Assembly (NCBI GenBank): GCA_030035585.1
Contig: CM057464.1
Coordinates: 73,454,919 to 73,518,918, forward strand
Source: Dugong dugon
Lineage: Eukaryota; Chordata; Mammalia; Sirenia; Dugongidae
Direction of reading: 5' to 3'
DNA: 64,000 bases
Shown here: piece by piece, positions 37,461-50,384 of the stretch
How positions within the stretch are numbered: the stretch's first letter is position 1
Layout of the letters: the number at the start of each line of letters is the position of its first letter
The notes under the pieces: generated by a model
The model's input: only the letters and a program-made list of their open reading frames with translations
Databases searched by the model: none
What the model was told of the DNA's origin: nothing
Position numbers and translations under genes: made by a program

Positions 37461-39651
37461 ATAATAGCTCCCTTAGGGAGTTTTGGTGAAGAGTGAGAGA
37501 GATAATGCAGGTAAATTTCTTTGCATTATTTTACCTGTCACAATTTCCACTCAAATAATTGTGGTTCTTTTAAACAAGTCATCCTAGAACCCCGTATATA
37601 TTTTTTAAACATGTTGTTATTCAGAATGGTTCTGTGTGCTTCTTTGTAAAGTCGCTTAAGGGACGGCATTAGACCCTGTTACTTGCTGAGCACTTGGCAG
37701 TATAAGCCAGAGGGAAAGAGAAGCACAAATGCATTAGGTGAGACTGAGTGACTTGGCTTGTAGCCAGCCCCTCCATACCAAACTGTTTGGATAATTTAAG
37801 GTTTCAGACAGGCCAGCAACCATACTGTAGGAAATCAGATTTAGTGGGTTGAGCAAAGAAGCAGGAGTCACATCAAGAGTCAGTAAGTCACCAATATGAC
37901 GTATCTTTCTTATGAATACATTCAGATACAATCCAGTGGGAAACAGACATGCAAAGTTCAAAAACTCAATATTAGACCTAGAGTGTAGGGATTGAGGTGA
38001 GATGTGACTTTAGTGCATATATGAGTTTCCAGTGCTCAACAAGGCCTTCTTCCTGCCAAATTTGCAGCAGTAAAACATGTTCCAGTAGTGAAGAATCTTG
38101 GTCTGGATTGCTTCAGGAGAGAGTAGGGATTTCACATTGAATATATATAGGTCTAGCACTGCACTACCAAGTGTACATGTAATATCTTTTTTATCCTCCA
38201 TTCAATAGTCCATAATATGTATCATTCCCACTTTATGAAAATTTTAAGTGGCAGAATCAGACATGGCATATCTGGATCCAAAACCGCTTCTCTTTTACAG
38301 CACTGAGGAAAGTTTTTCTTCTAAATGGCCCTGTTGGCTCCTTCTCTTAAAGTTTCTGGTAAGGCAGAGGTAGCTTTATCAGGAAGCTAATGAAGCAAGG
38401 CTTGGAATCTTCTCCATAATGGATATGAGGAGGTTCTAGAAGCACGGCATGCTGCCCAGTTGGAGGTCACCCGCTATCCCCTGATGGTGGCCTTGGAGCT
38501 GAGGACAGGCCAACAGGATACTAGCTCTATCAGTAGGCCTAGTCCCCATCCATAATTTGTGCCTGGTAGACTTCATTATTCATCTGGACTTCATTTTTGA
38601 CCTAAAGAGGGATGTAATTCAGACTTCTCCATTGCTTCCTATTCAGAGGTTACTACAACTATGCTTCATTTCCACCTTTTGCCCTGTGTGCCAATGGCCT
38701 GGTGGGGGCTGACATGATAAAGACAGGGCATACATGCACAAGTAACCCAGATGCACCACTGGCAACACATAAAATAAGAAGGAATATTTATTGTGGAAAA
38801 ATTAACAAAGTGTTTGCAACACAGTAGACATGATTTCCCAAGTTCTCATTATTTCTCAGAGGTGGCATGGTCCAGGGAGGACCTGGACATGCTGGACCAA
38901 CTGCTGTCTCTGCTGTTCCATGAGGACTTGCCCCCTGGCAGGAAGTACTGTGTGAGCAGATTCAGCATTATCCATAAAGAAACATAATGCAGAAAGAAAT
39001 TTTTGAACCAATAATAAAACCACACACTCATTTCTATCAGTCATTCTAGAGTAGAGACTGAATTACCTTTCTTTTCTCTCTTTAGAAAATTGTTTACAAA
39101 AGCCTGTTATAGGAAGAGGTGCTCCAAGAGTATGCACCAAAAATTGTAGGGCATAAAGTATTAAGTGTATCAGGTTGTTAATTGGCTCTGCTAGTATATT
39201 ATTTTTCTGCATTTTGTGACAATTGTATTTTTTTGTTACTTTTTTCCACATTTATAAAAATTTGTTGGAATTTATTTTCTCATTCTAACTAAATAGGCAC
39301 TTTCACCCCTTATTTTTTATTTCTAAGTTTAAAATCTTTTCCTTAAAAGAGGATCTCCAAATTGAATATGCCTCAGGCTCCACAAAACCTGAATCATCCC
39401 TAAATAAAACCATGGGGTCCCTTTTTTGGCATGCCCAATTCAAGGCTGCTTCTGTTAGAAATACTGAGAACTAGGCATATCATGTCTACTGTGTTACAAA
39501 CTCTTTGCTTGTTAATTTTTTCCACAATAAATCTTTCTCTCTCTCTCTGTGGATTGCTAGCAGTGCCTCTGTGTCTCTTGACTATGTATTCCCTACCTTG
39601 GTCAGAAATGACTTGGAAATTGGCGATGTTGAATTTGTATGTTTGGAGCAC
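37461..39651. other. Intergenic; possible coding relic and LTR-like end, otherwise unrecognised
   Basis: Two islands look coding-like: 38420-38560 (frame reading EEVLEARHAAQLEVTRYPLM, then VALELRTGQQDTSS) and 38863-38985 (LDMLDQLLSLLFHEDLPPGR, then KYCVSRF). They could be pieces of a decayed processed pseudogene or an old retroelement. Near 39500-39580 an 'aataaatctttctctctctctctg' followed by 'gcctctgtgtctctt' resembles an LTR end. None of these could be named. Confidence 0.35.
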
Positions 39652-39830
39652 TTCACTAGCTATGGCAAGTTAAGTGATCTCTCAGCATCTCATTTTTTAA
39701 ACTCTATTATATGGGGATAATAATAGTTACCACTCCACAGTTGTGTTGAATATTAAATGAAATTATTCAAATAAAGAGCTTAGAATAGTTTCAGACTTAC
39801 AGGAAATGTTCAATAAATGATAGCTAACAG
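39652..39830 (+). mobile_element. MIR SINE
   Basis: Forward MIR: 'ggcaagttaagtgatctctc', 'atggggataataatagttac', 'aagagcttagaatagtttca', 'gaaatgttcaataaatgata'. Confidence 0.8.
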
Positions 39831-40065
39831 TAGGTTTTTGAACATCATAAACGGCAGAAACTGGTTCTGAGGTCTCATTCTTTTGGATATATACGTTGAT
39901 GACACAATTTTCATCATGGGGGTAATTGATAGATGGAAACAGCAACAGAAACAATAAAAATAGGCTGGAGCTGTGTTTGATCAAAGTGGAATGTGTTCAG
40001 TGAGTGATACGGGGCTCCAAAGTGTTTCAACAACTGACTCTGCAGGCAAGGCCACTGTTTACCAA

Positions 40066-40235
40066 ACCAAAAAAAGAAAAAGAAACCTTTGCCATCAAGT
40101 TGATTCCGACGCATAGCGACCCTATAGGACAGAGTAGAACTGCCCCACAGGGTTTCCAAAGAGCAGCTGGCGGATTCGAACTGCCAACCTTTTGGTTAGC
40201 AAACAAGCTCTTAACCACTGTGCCACCAGGGCTCC
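40066..40235 (-). mobile_element. AfroSINE-type SINE, well preserved
   Basis: Complete reversed element: A-rich tail, 'tgccatcaagttgattccga', 'gacagagtagaactgcccca', B box complement 'ggattcgaactgcc', head 'ccaccagggctcc'. Near-identical flanks ctgtttaccaa (40055-40065) and ctgtttatcaa (40236-40246) are its target-site duplication. Confidence 0.93.
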
Positions 40236-40246
40236 CTGTTTATCAA

Positions 40247-42529
40247 GGAGGGGACTAAATATATTTGATACAGTGGCGACTTGATGTAATGTTCATCCTT
40301 CTAGGTAACTAGGTGACTGCTTTGACAGAGTTCCCACAGAATAAACCCCACATAAAGATGTATAAAGTCTTGCATACTTATAAGTAAATCAGGCTTATAA
40401 TTCGTATAGATCGACTTGTTTCTCCTCAGCTCCCTTGATGAGAAAGCAGAAAGCGTCAGTATTAATTCTGCCAGGCACATCTTAGTGCGTAAGCGGCATA
40501 CAACAAAGACTGGCAGTCTGACAAGCATCTTGTAAGAATGAATGCAAGTAATTTTGAGTTCCTGGGAAGAAGATTATTTTATAAATTCGAGGCAGCCTTA
40601 TAGGTAACTTCCTTCCTCTTGCTTTGTTAAAATTGGGCTTGAAATACAAAAGAACACAAATAAGAAGCCTAGCTTCACACTGTATGCAAAGGAAGTCACA
40701 TTCCATTCTATTCTGTTTACAATTATATGTCCGAATTCATAGTGAATGATGTAGACAAAAGCATATTCTTTTCACATGGTTGAATAAAACACCCACGTTG
40801 GCATTAATACAAAATAAACTAATATCCTAGTACAAGTGATGATGTGTGTATCACTTGTCAGAATGCTTTTTTCTGTATATAACTAGTAGTTAAAAATGTA
40901 TTTCAGTAGATCAGATTAACATATGCATCTCTTTTAGAAGTTATTTATCTTCTAACAGTTACGTCTTTTACCATACATCTTCTTCAGGATTTAAAAAAGG
41001 TATTGAGTCATAGCTTTCATAGTTTTAATGAATCTACATACACAAACAAACAGACAAACAAACAAAATAACATAAGAATCCCAGGCTGAAGTACATTGAA
41101 AACATTCTACTCATGGGCATTTTCACATTCGTTTTTATAAAAAACAATCCATTTTCCAGAGACACAGAGACAACTGTTTCTTTGAAGTATGGACTCATTT
41201 TTAAAATTATAATACTGCATTTAGAATAGTTTTATGATTTCTTCCTGTACATAGTTTATATTTATTATTCATAATTAGGTCTCTAAAAATCAATCAGGGA
41301 AACTATTCAGCCTACCATTATTTTCTAGATTTAATAAATCTGCAATGCTTAAACTGCAATATGACTCAAAAGAGAGACATCTCCAGGTGATGCTCAGACA
41401 TGTAAATCTTGAGACACATTTGTACTACGTTAAGTGCCATATTTGAGCAGTTATCCACCATTACTTCTTTTCTCTCATCTTTTAGTTGACAGCAAAGTAT
41501 ATCCAATTTTCCTTCATAGATTAATGTCCACGTTATGTTGCTTATTTTATTGACATTGTTCCAATAGTATTGGAAAAGAATTACAAAGAAGGCACAATCT
41601 TCTAAGAAATATATTCTTGAAGATTATTTCAACAAATATGTTAAAGCCGTCCTTCATACAAAATGCATTCCACTGCACTTGGTAGTTTCTTCTATTGAAT
41701 TTGTTGTCCGTGAACTCTTCTCTCAGAAATCACACCTATAAGAGAATAACAAAAATATATATTGTGGTAAGTATAATTGCGTATTGATATGAATGAAAGA
41801 TATACTGCGCTGCATGAAATATATAGAAAATACTTTGCTTTGAACCTTTCTTTTCTATCATTGTTGAAAGTGAGGATCCTGTCAAAACAGTTACTCCAGT
41901 TTGAGGTCTGTGATGGTTATATCCCATTGGCAGCTCAGGAGCGCATGTCTTCTCTCAATGATGCCAACATACTGTTCTCAGGGGGTTCAGGACAACCTTC
42001 TGGAGCCCAAGGTAGGATCCCCAACCATGCAAGCCAGCATGAGGCAGAAGGCAGAGGGCTAGCAGGAGAAGGGGAAGAAAGGCATGTTGAAGTGGTCTTG
42101 GGGGATAGTAGTCTTTAGTGTAACTGGGATTCATTAGTCTTATCAAACTGCAGCCTTCTTCCACTTTGCCTTGCCAGGATTTCCCAATTTCTGTAACTTT
42201 CTGTTAACCTCAGCTTCTATCTCACAATTCCATATCTCTGCTACTTTACAACCCCATTTCCCTGTTAGACTCAGCCACCTGACCTAACTGATACTTGATG
42301 TTGCCCAAGGACTGTGCTCTGTCCCCTGTAAAGAAATCAAGTGGTTAAAAACAAGACAGATCAACAAGATCAGTGCTGCCATATGCCTCACCTGAAGTAA
42401 ATTTTCTGTATGGGGATTTGAAATGCCCAATCAGGCCCCTTCAAAATGGACATGGTTAAGCTTCAGTCGCCCTAGTCCCTTCCCTTTGCATGCTGCACCT
42501 GTATTCTCACGCACTGACTAAACTAGTGT
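40247..42529. other. Intergenic, nothing recognised
   Basis: AT-rich. The ORF at 41777-42118 shows no recognised family and sits in sequence without other coding signs. A CAAA-rich stretch lies at 41043-41068. Confidence 0.5.
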
Positions 42530-42738
42530 CAGTCTCTGGGTGTTGCAACGGTTAACATTCTTGGCTGCTAACCAAAAGTTGTAGGTTTGGTTCAAGTTCA
42601 CCGAGTAGTGGATTGAAAGAAAAGCTTGATGATACACTTTTGAGAAAATCAGCCATTGAAAACCCTATGGAGCACAGTTCTCTGGCACACATTGGGTCAC
42701 CATGAGTTGGAATCAACTCCGTGGCAACTGATTTTAAG
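42530..42738 (+). mobile_element. AfroSINE-type SINE (diverged)
   Basis: Head 'ctctgggtgttgcaacggtt', 'ggctgctaaccaaaagttgt', core 'gaaaaccctatggagcacag', tail 'caccatgagttggaatcaac'. Confidence 0.85.
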
Positions 42739-43389
42739 CCAATGCTAGCTGTCATCCTCACGATAAAGTTGGTCAAGCCCTTAGCCTTCATTTCTTACTG
42801 AGATTCCACAAACCTAAGCCATGTTGACCTGAGTTAAACATGTGGACTATAAATGCCTTGTAAAGACTATGAGAGTGATCTTGGCAAATACATGGCCCTT
42901 TCATCTTCACTCTCTCTAAAATCAATTAAAAGAAACCATAAATTGATCTCAAAACTCTTTCTTTCTTAGCCTGACATAGCTTCATATCTCTTCTTAACTA
43001 ACTGCTATAGCAAATTACTCCCAATTTACCAGAAGAGAAAACAAATCCTAAATCTTAAAGATCCATTTTCCACGGAAAGAACTTTTTATCCAAAGGGCTC
43101 TTTAAGGAGCTTATAGACTATCCTTATCTAGTCTTGAAAAGTGCCATAGAAATTAGAGAAGACGGAAGGGGAGGAAGGAACGGAGTGATGAAATTCGATG
43201 ACATTTGTAGAACCCTTGGTACAAATCAGAGCATCAATCCTCTTTTAAGATCTGTCAGAATTAAGCTTGATTGCTTTCTCTGAGCTGGAGTTTTCTTTGA
43301 TTCTTTTAAGAGCATAAACAGGTGAAAATTTCAGGAAAATTGGAGATCTATACCAGCCAAAACGGATACCCTGTCCTTTAATTCCCTCG
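42739..43389. other. Intergenic, nothing recognised
   Basis: No gene or named repeat seen in this 650-bp stretch. Confidence 0.5.
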
Positions 43390-43793
43390 TGTTATGGATT
43401 GAATTATATCCACCCGAAATTTGTAAAGTCCTAACACTTAGTAGCTGTGAACACGACCTTGTTTGGAAATAGAGGCTTTGAAAATGTCATCAGTTAACAT
43501 GAAGGTATTCCAAAGCAGGGTGAGTAGTGTCATAAAAGAAGCAAGAGACACAGAGAGACAGAGGAAAGAACAGCCATTTGATGATGCAGTTACGCTGCAG
43601 CTGCAAGCCAACAAATGCCCAGGGCCACCAGAAGCCGAGAGAGACAAGGAAGGATCTTCTTCTAGAATCTTTGGTCAGCACTCTGAATTCAGACTACTAG
43701 CCTCCAGAACTTTGACAGAATAAATTTCTGTTCTTATAAGCCACCTGATCTGTGATGATTTGTTATGGCAGCCATCCCGAGAAAACTAATGCA
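43390..43793 (+). mobile_element. MaLR-type solo LTR (MLT1/MST-like)
   Basis: Starts TG ('tgttatggattgaattatat') and ends CA ('aaaactaatgca'). It has the MaLR order 'aaatttgtaaagtcctaaca', 'ctagcctccagaactttgac', 'agaataaatttctgttctta', 'ataagccacctgatctgtg'. About 404 bp. ERVL-MaLR LTRs are old retroelement relics without coding capacity. Confidence 0.8.
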
Positions 43794-44187
43794 CCTATTA
43801 AATACGATGGTAAGCAATATGACTCTATCACCAGTACTGCTTTCAGCTTCGGCCTGAATTGGGATTTGTTACTTGTCCAGTCAATTCTAGGCCCTAAGCT
43901 CTTGAGGCTCTCATAGTAATTGGACACAGGGAAGTGCTGGGACATTGTGCTGGTGGGCTGCAAGGTGTGACCTGTGGGCCAGTTGAATCTCTTTCCAAAG
44001 TGCAAATGCATCCCGACTTCTTCCATTGCCTCCATCTGAGCGTACTTTTTAGATCCTTGGTGATTTTCAACCATAAATCCCTTTATTTATATCACTGAAG
44101 TGCAAGTTGCTTCACAACTTCTAATAAAAATGTAGACTGAGCATAAACTATTTTTTAAAACAGAGAGACACTTTAAGAGTGGAACTA
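43794..44187. other. Intergenic, nothing recognised
   Basis: Short interval between an LTR and an RTE fragment; no feature recognised. Confidence 0.45.
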
Positions 44188-44408
44188 TGTTGTTGTTGTT
44201 GTTAGGTGCCATTGAGTTGGTTCGGACTCATAGTGACCCTATGTACAACAGAATGAAACACTGCCCATTGCTGTGTCATCCTCACAATCATTGCTGTGTT
44301 TGAGCCCATTGTTGCAGTCACTATGTCAATCCATCTAATTGAGGGTCTTCCTCTTTTTCACTGACCCTCTACTTCACCAAGCATAATTTCCTTCTCCATG
44401 GACTGTAG
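44188..44408 (-). mobile_element. RTE LINE 3' end fragment
   Basis: GTT repeats, 'aggtgccattgagttggttc', 'gaaacactgcccattgctgt', 'gagcccattgttgcagtcac', 'gagggtcttcctctttttca': the reversed RTE 3' UTR, 5'-truncated. No clear target-site duplication. Confidence 0.88.
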
Positions 44409-44929
44409 ACATACATAATTCCATCCCTTGTCTTATATGCCACCTATATCTTGAAAGGGGCATTATGAGACTTATTATTGACTTTAAAACAAAAAGTATG
44501 GTTTGTAATTGCTTTGCATTCTATGAGAAGGAAAGACTATTACATGACAGTGGTCCCAGGGCCCAAAGAGAGATTTTTATGAGGATCTCCCAAAACAGAC
44601 GTTTTTCCTATTATCTCTTTAACACTTCAGATTCATTCTCGTCTTGTTTTGTTTCCTTGTAACAACACTTTATAAGCTGATAGGGAAGCAAGAAGACTGA
44701 GTTCTCCATGTCACATAGGTCGTGGTGAAGTTTAAAATGTTGAGTCTTCAGGGGCCAGGTGGGAACCTGAATTATTGAGGGGTGCCAGGTGGAGCTTACC
44801 ACAAGTGTTGAGCACTGTGGTAGACTATAGAGTCTCATCTAGTGGTACGTCAAAAAAAGAAAAAAAAAAATCTTTAGTTGAAATTTGGCTTGAGGGCCAC
44901 TATATTGATACTGCTGGGGTGAGTTGGAA
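44409..44929. other. Intergenic, nothing recognised
   Basis: No gene or named repeat recognised. Confidence 0.45.
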
Positions 44930-45105
44930 TGCTAATGCATTTAGATTTTGTAAGCTTGTGTTAGATTTCTGATTCCACGGTTATTATCTATGGGACTTTG
45001 AACAAACCCCTCATTTCTCTGAGTTTCAGGGAAAAATTTTACTTGGCACAGCTGCCTCTCCTTGCAGTTGTAAGATAAGTGTTTTGTGAAAGCACATGAT
45101 GAACC
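44930..45105 (+). mobile_element. MIR SINE (decayed)
   Basis: Forward MIR landmarks: 'gattccacggttattatcta', 'gggactttgaacaaacccct', 'catttctctgagtttcaggg', 'gttgtaagataagtg'. Confidence 0.55.
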
Positions 45106-45107
45106 AT

Positions 45108-45250
45108 ATAAAGTTCAATCAACAAACACATATCAGATGTTTACTATGCACAAATTACCACAATTAATGACCCTATTATAGACACAAAAAATGTAGACGA
45201 TATGGTTCTCGTTCGCAGGGAGATAATAACCTGTCTGAAGAAATAAAACT
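45108..45250 (+). mobile_element. L2-like relic
   Basis: 'caatcaacaaacacatatca', 'gatgtttactatgcacaaat' and 'cgatatggttctcgttcgca' follow the L2 order of 'caacaaatatttattgagc', 'ctactatgtgcc', and 'ggtccctgccctcatgg'. Confidence 0.45.
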
Positions 45251-45755
45251 ACTGTAAGGAATCATCTACAAATACTCACAAAAATATCATTATTATAAAT
45301 GTAACTGGTGTGCTGCACTTCTCCACTGGGGTAAAAAAAATTATATTTATTTTCATATTCAAATGACAAGAGCTCCAAGAAGAAATACTTCTTGCTCCAA
45401 AGTCCGGCTCAGTACTTACAGAACAGCCCTTATCCCAAGGAGCACCCATGCTACTTACATGACTTGGCAGGAGGGACTTTGGCATCAATCACGCAGTGCA
45501 CAGACCTAAGCCTTCTCACTAGTAATACGGGGCCACAGGACAGATCCCCCTCTCAAGTCAGTTTCCTCTTCAGTAACTCTGTTCTCATTTTGTAATTATC
45601 AAATTAACCCAATACAATCCATTTATTCCACTTCTCTGACACCAACTAAATGGAAGAAATTCAGTTCTGTTCTATATCTGTTCAAATCAGTTCCAATTTA
45701 GCTGCATATGCAGGATTACTTCTTCTGACTCTAACCACCAGAGCTAGGTCAGATC
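45251..45755. other. Intergenic, nothing recognised
   Basis: No gene or named repeat recognised. Confidence 0.45.
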
Positions 45756-46700
45756 TCAAGTTAAACGGCACAGTCCTTAAGACTGCCAAGTATGTCCAAG
45801 ACTTCAGATACTAGCTGCAAGCTTGGGGTCCCCAAGATCCCCTCATTTCTACCCTGATGGGTCCCACTACTCCCTTGGGTTTGATAATTTTCTAGAACTG
45901 AGGAAAGTGCTGTACTTATGATTATAGCTTTATTATAGCAACTAGCACTTGTACCAGTTCCAGTTGCCATCAAGTTGATTTGGTTGTTTAGTGTTAGGAT
46001 ACTGACTCATGGTGACCCCATATGTGTTAGAGAAGAACTGTGCTGTATAGGGTATTCAATGACTGATTTTTCAGAAGTAGATGCACAGGCCTTACTTCTC
46101 AGGCCTCTTTGGGTGGACTCAAGACTCCAACCTTTTGGTTACAAGCACAGCACATTAACTGAAATGCATAGGGCAAGGCCTGGGAGGACTCCAAAAAAGG
46201 ACACCCTCCCCTCCAATGTGCATCGGTGTCTATCACCAACCAGGAAGCCACTGGAGCTTCTGGGTCAAGAGCCTTTATTGGATTTCATTATGTAGTCACG
46301 ATTGATTGAGTCATGCATCCCCTCCACTGAGGTCAACTGACAATTTTGCAATAGGTCTTTCTGGCATGGCCAGCCCCCACCATTAGCATAACCTGTTAGA
46401 TTAGTAAGGTCTGGAGCCCTCATCAAAGACATTTCAATCACTGGAGGAAATTCCAAGGATTTGGAGGTTATCTCTCAGGAACCAAGGATAAAGACCATGT
46501 TCTTTGGGTAAAGTTAAATTCTTTACCCCACACATTTCATGGGGGCAACCTCCAGTCCATCCAACCTGTTCTAAGAGTTCAAAGATTTCAAACTTCAAAG
46601 GGAAAGAATGTATGTTTCATTTCTGATCCTTTTGGATTTTTTCTCCTTGATCCCCACACAAATCTCAAGATGCAACGAGGCATAGTGGGCCAGGCACTTC
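45756..46700. mobile_element. Ancient LTR-like sequence split by a SINE
   Basis: Parts resemble an old mammalian LTR: 'gattatagctttattatagc' before the SINE, and 'cattatgtagtcacgattga', 'ccagcccccaccattagcat', 'tggaggaaattccaaggatt', 'caggaaccaaggataaagac' after it. Family not named; a SINE sits inside at 45960-46165. Confidence 0.4.
45960..46165 (-). mobile_element. AfroSINE-type SINE, long-core subfamily
   Basis: Reversed: 'agttgccatcaagttgattt', 'gactcatggtgaccccatat', 'cagaagtagatgcacaggcc', 'gggtggactcaagactccaa', 'ggttacaagcacagcacatt'. Same core type as the SINE at 24018-24231. Confidence 0.8.
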
Positions 46701-48589
46701 ATTAATAATATCCCATCACCCTATAAACCCAAGATCTTTGCCAAGATGAAACATACCACCACTTCCCCCCTAACCCAGGGAATTCTGGTGAAATTTCCAA
46801 AACTTAGGGCTTGATAGCTCTACCAAATTGCCAGCAATTTTGAAATGGTTTTTCTCTGGGATAGAAATCTATGAAATTCTGCACCCTTGTTTACCCCAAT
46901 AACAATAAAGTGCTGAGAAAATCAAGATAGGAGAAGGGTTAATGTAGGATAAAAATTACCAGAAAAATAACCTTGGAGGAAGTTAGACTTGTAGAACATC
47001 AGATGCCTGGCTGATTTGCTAAGAAACGATTCTAGCATCATGATGTACACAGGCATGCAAGTAATCTATTTGGAATTTTACAACATTTCTCTGAATTCAA
47101 TATCATGAAGTCTAAGCCTATACAGAGTAGAGAAGAAAAAGAAAAACAAAACAATATCTTGGGAGAGTAACACAGCATTAATGATTACCTTACAACCTGA
47201 ATGATTGCATATGAATTTCAGAGACCATGTACTTGAGATGCCCATTTTGCTTGAATTGCACTTAGATCTTTTTTTATGTAAATCTTCATTTTATGCAGAA
47301 CAACAACAAAAAATGATGTTCTGATACAATCTGGATTTGAATATAATAACAGTTCTTAGATTTGTTTACAGGGAATTTCAAACATAGACCCTCCATTTGG
47401 AAAAGCAGCAATATTTGCACAGGTAGGACACAAGTCTGAAGTTTGGAATTTGCTTCGAATAATCTTCACATATCAAAGTCACTCTTTCTGCTATAGTGAG
47501 CCTGAATGGACAAGGCCAAAAAAAATCACTGTCCCTAAAAGAAATGGCATTTTCTCCCAGTATGGTACCACAAAATCATGCTGAGGTAATGGGTTAGAAC
47601 TGAAATTGCAAGAGGGCTGTCTCTGGAATTAGTTCCTGCAGGTCTGCCTGTTTGTGGAACACCATGCAGCACATGCATTTTAAATCTGGGAATAAACTAG
47701 AATAAATTGCCATGCAATTTAATGTATAGATCTAAATAATCTATGCTGTCACTGAATCCAAAGTTGCTTTAAAATCAGAAGTCTCTGAATATAATTCATA
47801 ATGCATACCAGAACAGGACATTTTTATGGGCTGCCAAAGGAATAGAGGTTTGGGGGGGACAAAAAATTATTAATAGTTTACCGTTCCCAGATTTCTCGCT
47901 TACTGTTCTCAAAATTAAAAAACAGATCTACTTCTAGGGTAAAAATCTATAATCAATTCAGTGAATAAGTAATACTTAGGCCCTCCTGAGCACTTAATTG
48001 ATATCTTATTCAATGCATCTTATTGAGAATAACTAAGGCCACCTAAATTACCATATTTATTATCTATTTTCCCTCCTTATGTTTCGAACAAAGACTTTGA
48101 AAAGAAAGCGAAGAAACAAGCTCTAGCTTCAAGCTATTGTTTTCTGCTTTGAAACTGTTACTATTACTTCCAAGAGAGGTTTCTCTAAGCAAAACACCAC
48201 AGTATGAAATTAGAGAAGCAATTTAAAGGGTCACTGGGCACATTATCCAACATGACATTTCTGCTGTTTCTCTATAGTCCTGAACTATTTCTTCCTTAGT
48301 TCCCTACAGTGAGCCAGGGTAGTGACAGCTTCTTGGTTCTGCTTCCCCAGTGTTAGATGAAGTAATTTGTCACTTCCCCTATATGATCTGATTGGAGAAG
48401 TGCTGAAAGATCTCTCCCCTTCTATCTCTCACTATGGCTTGACCCCAGAAGTCACTGCTAGGCATCACCACCATCCTAGATCAGGCCCTTTCCTATATGG
48501 AAATTTCCAACTAATTGAGAAGAAATCGCTTAGCAATGGCATATCACTCTGGCACATTTCGATAATTGAGAGCATTAAGAGAGATGTTC
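46701..48589. other. Intergenic, nothing recognised
   Basis: 1.9 kb without a recognisable gene; the ORFs are short and unremarkable. Confidence 0.45.
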
Positions 48590-48798
48590 AAGGAGCCCTG
48601 CTCATGCAACAGTTAAGTGCTTGGTTGCTAATAGAAGGTTGGTGGTTCGAACTCACCCAGCGACCCTGAGGGAGAAAGACCTGGTGATCTGCTCTCGTGA
48701 AGACTACAGCCAAGAAAAGCCAATGGGGCAGTTCTACTCTGTCACATGGTTGTCACTACGTGCCGGGATCAACTCAATGACACTCAACAACAACAAAG
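48590..48798 (+). mobile_element. AfroSINE-type SINE
   Basis: Head 'aaggagccctgctcatgcaa', B box 'ggttcgaactcacc', core 'ggggcagttctactctgtca', tail ending CAACAACAACAAA. Confidence 0.9.
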
Positions 48799-49189
48799 AG
48801 AGACTTTCAGGGTCCAGAGGTAGTCCCTTTGAAGGCAGAAATAGGCAGGATATCATCATTTGGCAAAGAGGGGACAAAATTACTAGACATGAAATGAAAA
48901 GAAAGAATGCTAAGAAATAAAATAAAACTTTCTGCAGTTGACTAATTACTTTTTAAAACAGCTTCTCTCATTGTTCATCAGGGTACTTACTACCTTATTG
49001 CAGATGCTTCAGAAAACACAGAAAAAAAATGTTTTAAATTAAAAAAAAGTTTATCAACTAGAGAAAATGTTCTTGATATTTTCCTTTTAGTTTGTGGTTT
49101 TTTAATATGTACCTTTTTTTTAAGTTGAAAGCTTTCAAAAGTCTCAAAAGTTGAAACTCCCTATATACAATTATACTGTACTTTTAAAA
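48799..49189. other. Intergenic, nothing recognised
   Basis: AT-rich, no gene seen. Confidence 0.45.
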
Positions 49190-49570
49190 GAGCTTATTAT
49201 AAACATTTCCGCACAAAATAAGTCTTCATAATCATTAGTTTTAATGCCTGCATAATATTCTATAATGTGACTGAACTAGAATGAACTTTGCTGTTTTCTT
49301 ATTATTAGACAATAGGTTTTTTTTTCTTCATTATAAATTGTATATAAAACAACATCCTCATTTAAATATATTTTTAGATCTAGTCACATATTTGGATCAA
49401 ATAGGTGAAAATTTTAGGACATTTGAAATGTATTGGCAAATTGTTTTCCAAATTATTCAGTTCCAATACTCACTAGCAGTGTATAAAAATGTTTATTTTA
49501 CAACAAACTGCCTGGCATTGAATATTATTAAAATTCATCATTTTTGTGTGTATTTGGTAAATGTAAAACA
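49190..49570 (-). mobile_element. Ancient L1 ORF2 3' region
   Basis: Follows the usual reversed ancient-L1 order: 'gcctgcataatattctataa', 'ggatcaaataggtgaaaatt', 'tattggcaaattgttttcca', 'cagttccaatactcactagc', 'agtgtataaaaatg'. Strongly diverged. Confidence 0.55.
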
Positions 49571-50384
49571 TTCTCTCAGTTTTTAAGTTTGTATTTTATT
49601 TACTACTGAGGTTGCATTTTTATGTTTATTTTTATCATTTAAATTCCCAATTTGTAAAACTTTCCTATTTATCTATTGGGACTTTAATATTTTTTCTTAG
49701 ATTTGTATGGCTTTTAATCATATTCATTTCAAATGTATTCCTTGTATTGCTTCTTTTCATTTTATTCAATTATTTATTTTTTATATAGATCAGCTTTATA
49801 TTTTTAAAATAGTCAGAACTAAAGATGATTTTATTTGCAATTTCTTCAGATAATTTTAAGCTTAGAAAGTTGTTTCAGGATTTCCTTAAAATGGCTATTT
49901 GAATACACACTTTCGATAACCCTCCTCCCTTACCAAATGCCCAAAGGTATATTTTTAAAACCTCATAACAGAATTAAAAATAGAAAAGCTATTCCCTCAG
50001 TGGACTAGAAATGATGATCACTGGAAGATGGCAGGCATTGGAATCAGGTTAAAGGAGGGAGTCATGGCTCAAAAACTATATACAAGAAAACTCCTGAAAA
50101 AAAGGATTGGTGGTGGTGGTGAGGGTGTGTTCCAAGCTTGAATGTGATGCACGTATTAAAGGACAAGGAACTGCTGGTCAATTGATGGAGTCTTGGTGTG
50201 GCTGCCCCAGAAGGCGCAGCATCCTTCCCTCCTTTCCCTTTCTTAGGCCAAGTAGAAGTCTCTGTGGTCAGGCCAGAGCAGTGCGGTTGGACATGAGGCC
50301 AGAAAGACACAGCAATGACCCGGCACCCAGGAGGAAATGGAAAACTCTGTAACCAGAAACATAGCTCCTAATACACTCCTCCCT
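49571..50384. other. Intergenic; a GC-richer patch near 50160-50340
   Basis: The patch is less AT-rich than its surroundings and may be the start of the ancient L1 that follows, but it could not be matched. Confidence 0.35.

Noticed and set aside
43463-43723. 86-codon ORF
   Set aside because: It lies entirely inside a MaLR LTR.
48367-48669. 100-codon ORF
   Set aside because: Its 3' part runs into an AfroSINE and it has no recognisable protein similarity.
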